NCBI GenBank assembly: GCA_910585965.1
Contig: CAJUHH010000002.1
Location: 62,001-126,000 of the forward strand
Source of the DNA: an uncultured Lachnospiraceae bacterium
GTDB lineage: Bacteria > Bacillota > Clostridia > Lachnospirales > Lachnospiraceae
Reading direction: 5' to 3'
DNA: 64,000 bases
In this document: positions 61,141 to 64,000 of the stretch, piece by piece
Position numbering within the stretch: the first letter of the stretch is position 1
Layout: the number at the start of each line of letters is the position of its first letter
Program-made: the position numbers and the translations under genes
The notes under the pieces: generated by a model
What the model was told of the DNA's origin: nothing
Databases searched by the model: none
What the model saw: the letters and a program-made list of their open reading frames with translations, nothing else

Positions 61141-63222
61141 ATGGAAGAAAAGATCGGAAAAATCACACTGGATGACAGGCATTATCCCGGAGAGGATTTC
61201 TACTGTGACGGCGCTGTGGAGGACGAGCTGCTGGAGATCGTGAAAAAATATGACAGCGGCCAGTTCCGGCGCGTGATCGAGGAACGGGCAAAGTGGCCGG
61301 TGCTGTATCATCTCTCGCCCTTACGGGAGAATATCGTGGACTGGCTTCCTATGGATAAAAGCACAAAAGTGCTGGAGATCGGCAGCGGCTGCGGAGCCAT
61401 TACTGGAAAACTGGCGGGGAAGGCGGGGAGCGTCACTTGCGTCGAACTGTCGAAAAAGAGGAGCCTGATCAATGCATACCGCCATCAGGATTGCGGGAAT
61501 GTGACAATACATTTGGGAAATTTCAAAGATGTGGAGCCGGATCTGCCGGATGATTTTGATTATATTTGCTTTATCGGCGTGTTTGAATATGGGCAGAGTT
61601 ATATTGGCACACAACACCCTTACGTGGACTGGCTGAGGATGATGAAGGGGCATTTGAAAGAAGGCGGCAGAATTGTCATCGCCATCGAAAACAGGCTGGG
61701 TCTGAAATATTTTGCCGGCTGCATGGAAGACCATCTGGGAACATATTTTTCCGGCATCGAAGACTATGCGGACGGAGGCGGGGTACGCACGTTTGTAAGG
61801 AGCAGGCTGGAGCAGATGCTTCAGGAAAGCGGGCTGGAGGAATATTCTTTTTATTATCCCTACCCGGATTATAAGTTTATGACGGCGGTATATTCCGACC
61901 AAAGGCTGCCGAAGCAAGGGGAATTGTATGATAATCTGAGAAATTTTGACAGGGACAGGATGCTTCTGTTTGACGAGAAACAGGCCTTTGACGGATTGAT
62001 TAAGGACGGGCTGTTTCCTGTTTTTTCTAATTCCTATTTGGTGGTTATCGGGCCTGAGCCGGATGTAAAATACGCAAAATATTCCAACGACAGGGCGGCA
62101 GAATATGCCATCCGTACCGAGATGCAGATGGAAAACGGCTGCCCTCTCATCCGTAAGTATGCCATGTCGGCGGAAGCGGCCGAACATATTCAGGGAATGG
62201 GGGCGGCTTACCGGGATCTGTCGGAAAGATATGCGGGAAGCGGATTGGAAATCAACCGATGCCGGGTTCTGGAAGATGGAACCGGCGCGGAGTTTGAGTA
62301 TATACGGGGTACGACGCTGGAAGAGATTTTGGACGGATGGGTGGAAAAAGAGGACTGGGATAGTTTTGATGCCTTGTTCGATGAATATTTGGAGCGGATA
62401 TCTTATGGAGAGGAACTGCCGGTGGCGGATTACGACCTGATATTTGCCAATATTCTCGTGGCGCTGCCGGAGGGGACAAAGGAAGCGGATGTGGAGACGG
62501 TGAAAACTTCCGTTTGGACGCTGATCGATTATGAGTGGACCTTCGGAAAAGCGATGAGCGCCAAAGAAACCGCATACCGTGCGCTTTATTGTTATGTCCT
62601 GGAAAATGAAAAGCGGAAAAAGCTGGATTTGGCCCGTATGGCGGATAAGCTGGGAATGACTCCGCAGGACGAAGAGGAGTGCAAGGGCAGGGAGATGGAT
62701 TTCCAGAAGTTTGTGACCGGACAGCACAGGTCCATGGGAGAAATGCGGGAGCTGATCGGCTTCCGGGCGATGGAGCCGGAAAAGTGGCTGCATAAATTCG
62801 ATGGTTCTTTGAAAGAGGAACAGGTTCAGGTATATATGGACCGAGGAAAAGGATATTGCGAGGAGGATTCCTTTTTCATCCGGGATGCTTATGCGGGAGA
62901 GCATAGGATCCGTATCGCGGTAAAGGCGGGCAGGGATGTGCGGGAGCTGCGGGTGGATCCGGCGATGGATTGCTGTGCGGTGCGGATCAGAAAGCTTTTA
63001 TGGAATGGGAAAGAGATGGGAGGCGGCAGGAAGACGGTCAGAGCGAACGGAAAGAAAACGGGAAAGGGAAGCTATGTGTTTGCCACCCAGGATCCTAATC
63101 TTTATATAAAAGCAGGGGAGATGGCCGAGACGGGGGAGAATGAGCTGGAACTGGAATTGGAGATCGTCAGGCTGCCGCAGGAAATGGCTGCGGACATGGC
63201 GGAGACGGGATGGTTTCGATGA
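61141..63222 (+). CDS. Fused SAM methyltransferase and kinase-like protein (WbdD-like chain terminator candidate)
   Basis: 693 aa from ATG 61141 (AAGGAGAGG). N-terminal class I methyltransferase: LEIGSGCGAITGKLA (78-92) and VTCVELSKKR, with an LKEGGRIVIAIENR strand. From about residue 300 a kinase/APH-like fold: KYAKYSNDR, EFEYIRGTTLEE hinge, VADYDLIFAN with D430/D432 and N437 as catalytic-loop residues, and LIDYEWTF (D463) for metal binding. A beta domain (about 560-690) closes the protein. WbdD of E. coli O8/O9a, a methyltransferase with a kinase, caps polymer ends that Wzt then recognises. The adjoining Wzt-type gene supports the same logic here; cap chemistry unproven. Confidence 0.75.
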   Translation: MEEKIGKITLDDRHYPGEDFYCDGAVEDELLEIVKKYDSGQFRRVIEERAKWPVLYHLSPLRENIVDWLPMDKSTKVLEIGSGCGAITGKLAGKAGSVTCVELSKKRSLINAYRHQDCGNVTIHLGNFKDVEPDLPDDFDYICFIGVFEYGQSYIGTQHPYVDWLRMMKGHLKEGGRIVIAIENRLGLKYFAGCMEDHLGTYFSGIEDYADGGGVRTFVRSRLEQMLQESGLEEYSFYYPYPDYKFMTAVYSDQRLPKQGELYDNLRNFDRDRMLLFDEKQAFDGLIKDGLFPVFSNSYLVVIGPEPDVKYAKYSNDRAAEYAIRTEMQMENGCPLIRKYAMSAEAAEHIQGMGAAYRDLSERYAGSGLEINRCRVLEDGTGAEFEYIRGTTLEEILDGWVEKEDWDSFDALFDEYLERISYGEELPVADYDLIFANILVALPEGTKEADVETVKTSVWTLIDYEWTFGKAMSAKETAYRALYCYVLENEKRKKLDLARMADKLGMTPQDEEECKGREMDFQKFVTGQHRSMGEMRELIGFRAMEPEKWLHKFDGSLKEEQVQVYMDRGKGYCEEDSFFIRDAYAGEHRIRIAVKAGRDVRELRVDPAMDCCAVRIRKLLWNGKEMGGGRKTVRANGKKTGKGSYVFATQDPNLYIKAGEMAETGENELELELEIVRLPQEMAADMAETGWFR

Positions 63223-64000
63223 AACAATGGATCAAAAAAATACTGGCCGATGGATGGCGGAGAAGATATGACAGGCTTCTGGAAAAAAAGACAGTAAGTT
63301 ACGATGCATGGATTAAAAAAGCAGAGAGTGAAAGAGCGGAGGGCGAAGAGGAAAGCGGCGGAAGCCCGCTTACGGTGAAACAGGTTTCCTATGAAGCTTG
63401 TACCAGTTTTTGCCTGGGGAAAATCCTGGAGAAAGAGACGGCGGATATTATTCTGTTTGCGGCTTCCGACGGAGAGGTCAGCGACCGGGCAAAGCAGGCC
63501 GTGGCAGAATATTTCAGCGCCAGTGATGGAAATGCCGATGGCAGCGCCGGCGGCGGTGCTGACGCTTTTCCGGGCGGGGCAAGGGACGGCAGAGTCTGGA
63601 TGCTTTATGGGGATGAGGATGTATTGAGTCCTGAGGGCATCCGCTATACGCCCTGGTTCAAGCCGGACTGGTCCCCGGATACCTTTCTGTCTTTTTTTTA
63701 TTTCGGCAGTATCTTTGCAGTCAGGACAGAGCTGCTGCGGGAACTGACCATGGAAGAAAAGAAATGGATTTCGGATATGGATCATAGGGGGGGAGGCAGC
63801 AGGAACGGGGTTTACGGCATGTGCTATGTTCTTGCGAGGAAATGCGGGGGTTTCGAGAAGCGGAAAAAAGATGCCGGGGAGAGGGAAAAATGGGGATTTC
63901 CCATCGGGCATTTGGATGAGGTGCTGTTCCATGGAAAGTCCAACCGGGAGATGGAAATCGCGAAGGAAGGGATGCTTGATCTTTCAGACTGGAAGGAACC
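63219..64000 (+). CDS. GT2-like glycosyltransferase (5' part, runs off window)
   Basis: 260 codons are visible and no stop occurs before the edge. The ATG overlaps the preceding stop (ATGA), so it is translationally coupled. MKQWIKKILADGWRRRYDRL start, then YEACTSFCLGKILEKETADIILF, YGDEDVLS and TPWFKPDWSPDTFLSFFYFGSIFAVR, a pattern seen in GT2 transferases of rhamnan-type polymers where the DED and PWFKPDWSPD motifs bind nucleotide sugar and metal. Probably adds a sugar to the polymer exported by the ABC pair. A Gly/Ala/Asp-rich insertion (about 100-120) is unusual. Confidence 0.7.
   Translation, partial: MKQWIKKILADGWRRRYDRLLEKKTVSYDAWIKKAESERAEGEEESGGSPLTVKQVSYEACTSFCLGKILEKETADIILFAASDGEVSDRAKQAVAEYFSASDGNADGSAGGGADAFPGGARDGRVWMLYGDEDVLSPEGIRYTPWFKPDWSPDTFLSFFYFGSIFAVRTELLRELTMEEKKWISDMDHRGGGSRNGVYGMCYVLARKCGGFEKRKKDAGEREKWGFPIGHLDEVLFHGKSNREMEIAKEGMLDLSDWKE

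Noticed and set aside
61321..62904. Long minus-strand open frames opposite the methyltransferase-kinase gene and several other real genes
   Set aside because: They mirror the codon bias of the coding strand, lack ribosome sites and give Ile/Arg/His-rich sequence with no motifs.

Overview
The window looks like chromosome of a Gram-positive anaerobe of the Clostridia, most likely Lachnospiraceae. This is inferred from strong AGGAGG-type ribosome binding sites, TTG/GTG starts, short overlapping operons, the duplicated HxH...CxxC secreted repeats, and surface-glycan membrane families (DUF6311, DUF6044, DUF6077, DUF2142, DUF5722-like) typical of that group. No tRNA, rRNA, CRISPR array, transposase or phage gene was found.

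Region 1 (1-10.3 kb) is catabolic. After the 3' end of manA come a LacI-type repressor and an arginase-family protein on the minus strand, and, divergently, a ribose-type sugar ABC importer (ATPase, permease, lipoprotein) followed by an amidohydrolase and two tandem M24-fold proteins that have lost most metal ligands. A perfect palindrome over the repressor's own leader is the likely operator.

Region 2 (10.4-14.5 kb) is one large secreted, membrane-anchored N-acetylglucosaminidase with duplicated repeats and a very acidic cytoplasmic tail.

Region 3 (14.6-52.6 kb) is a long surface-polysaccharide decoration locus: a phosphonopyruvate decarboxylase-like enzyme without its mutase, a double-domain GT26 transferase, a UDP-glucuronate 4-epimerase, GtrA, three polyprenyl-phosphate-type GT2 enzymes, at least six multi-spanning GT-C-like proteins, a DegT sugar aminotransferase, three FAD oxidoreductases, a radical SAM/SPASM protein, and three separate MBOAT acyltransferases each near SGNH proteins. 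The standout is 31.6-36.8 kb: SGNH lipoprotein, FkbH, acyl carrier protein, a VOC protein and an MBOAT. These parts parallel the D-alanylation (Dlt) pathway, but with FkbH as the loading enzyme, so they may put a glycerate-type acyl group on a wall polymer.

Region 4 (52.8 kb to the right edge) makes and exports a rhamnose-containing polymer: rmlB, rmlA and rmlC (no rmlD seen) interleaved with a DUF5722-like glycosidase-fold protein and a GH25 lysozyme, then a Wzm/Wzt-type ABC exporter whose ATPase has a C-terminal glycan-binding-type domain, a fused methyltransferase/kinase-like protein resembling the WbdD chain terminators, and the start of a GT2 glycosyltransferase that runs off the window.

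Non-coding structure of note: a perfect 63-bp inverted repeat flanked by 8-bp direct repeats (37.6-37.75 kb); a 45-nt leader element present twice with compensatory hairpin changes; a leader with competing hairpins inside a duplicated junction (50.1 kb); the remains of a type I toxin-antitoxin unit (43.45-43.66 kb); and a divergent promoter pair whose -35 boxes together form a palindrome (46.5 kb).
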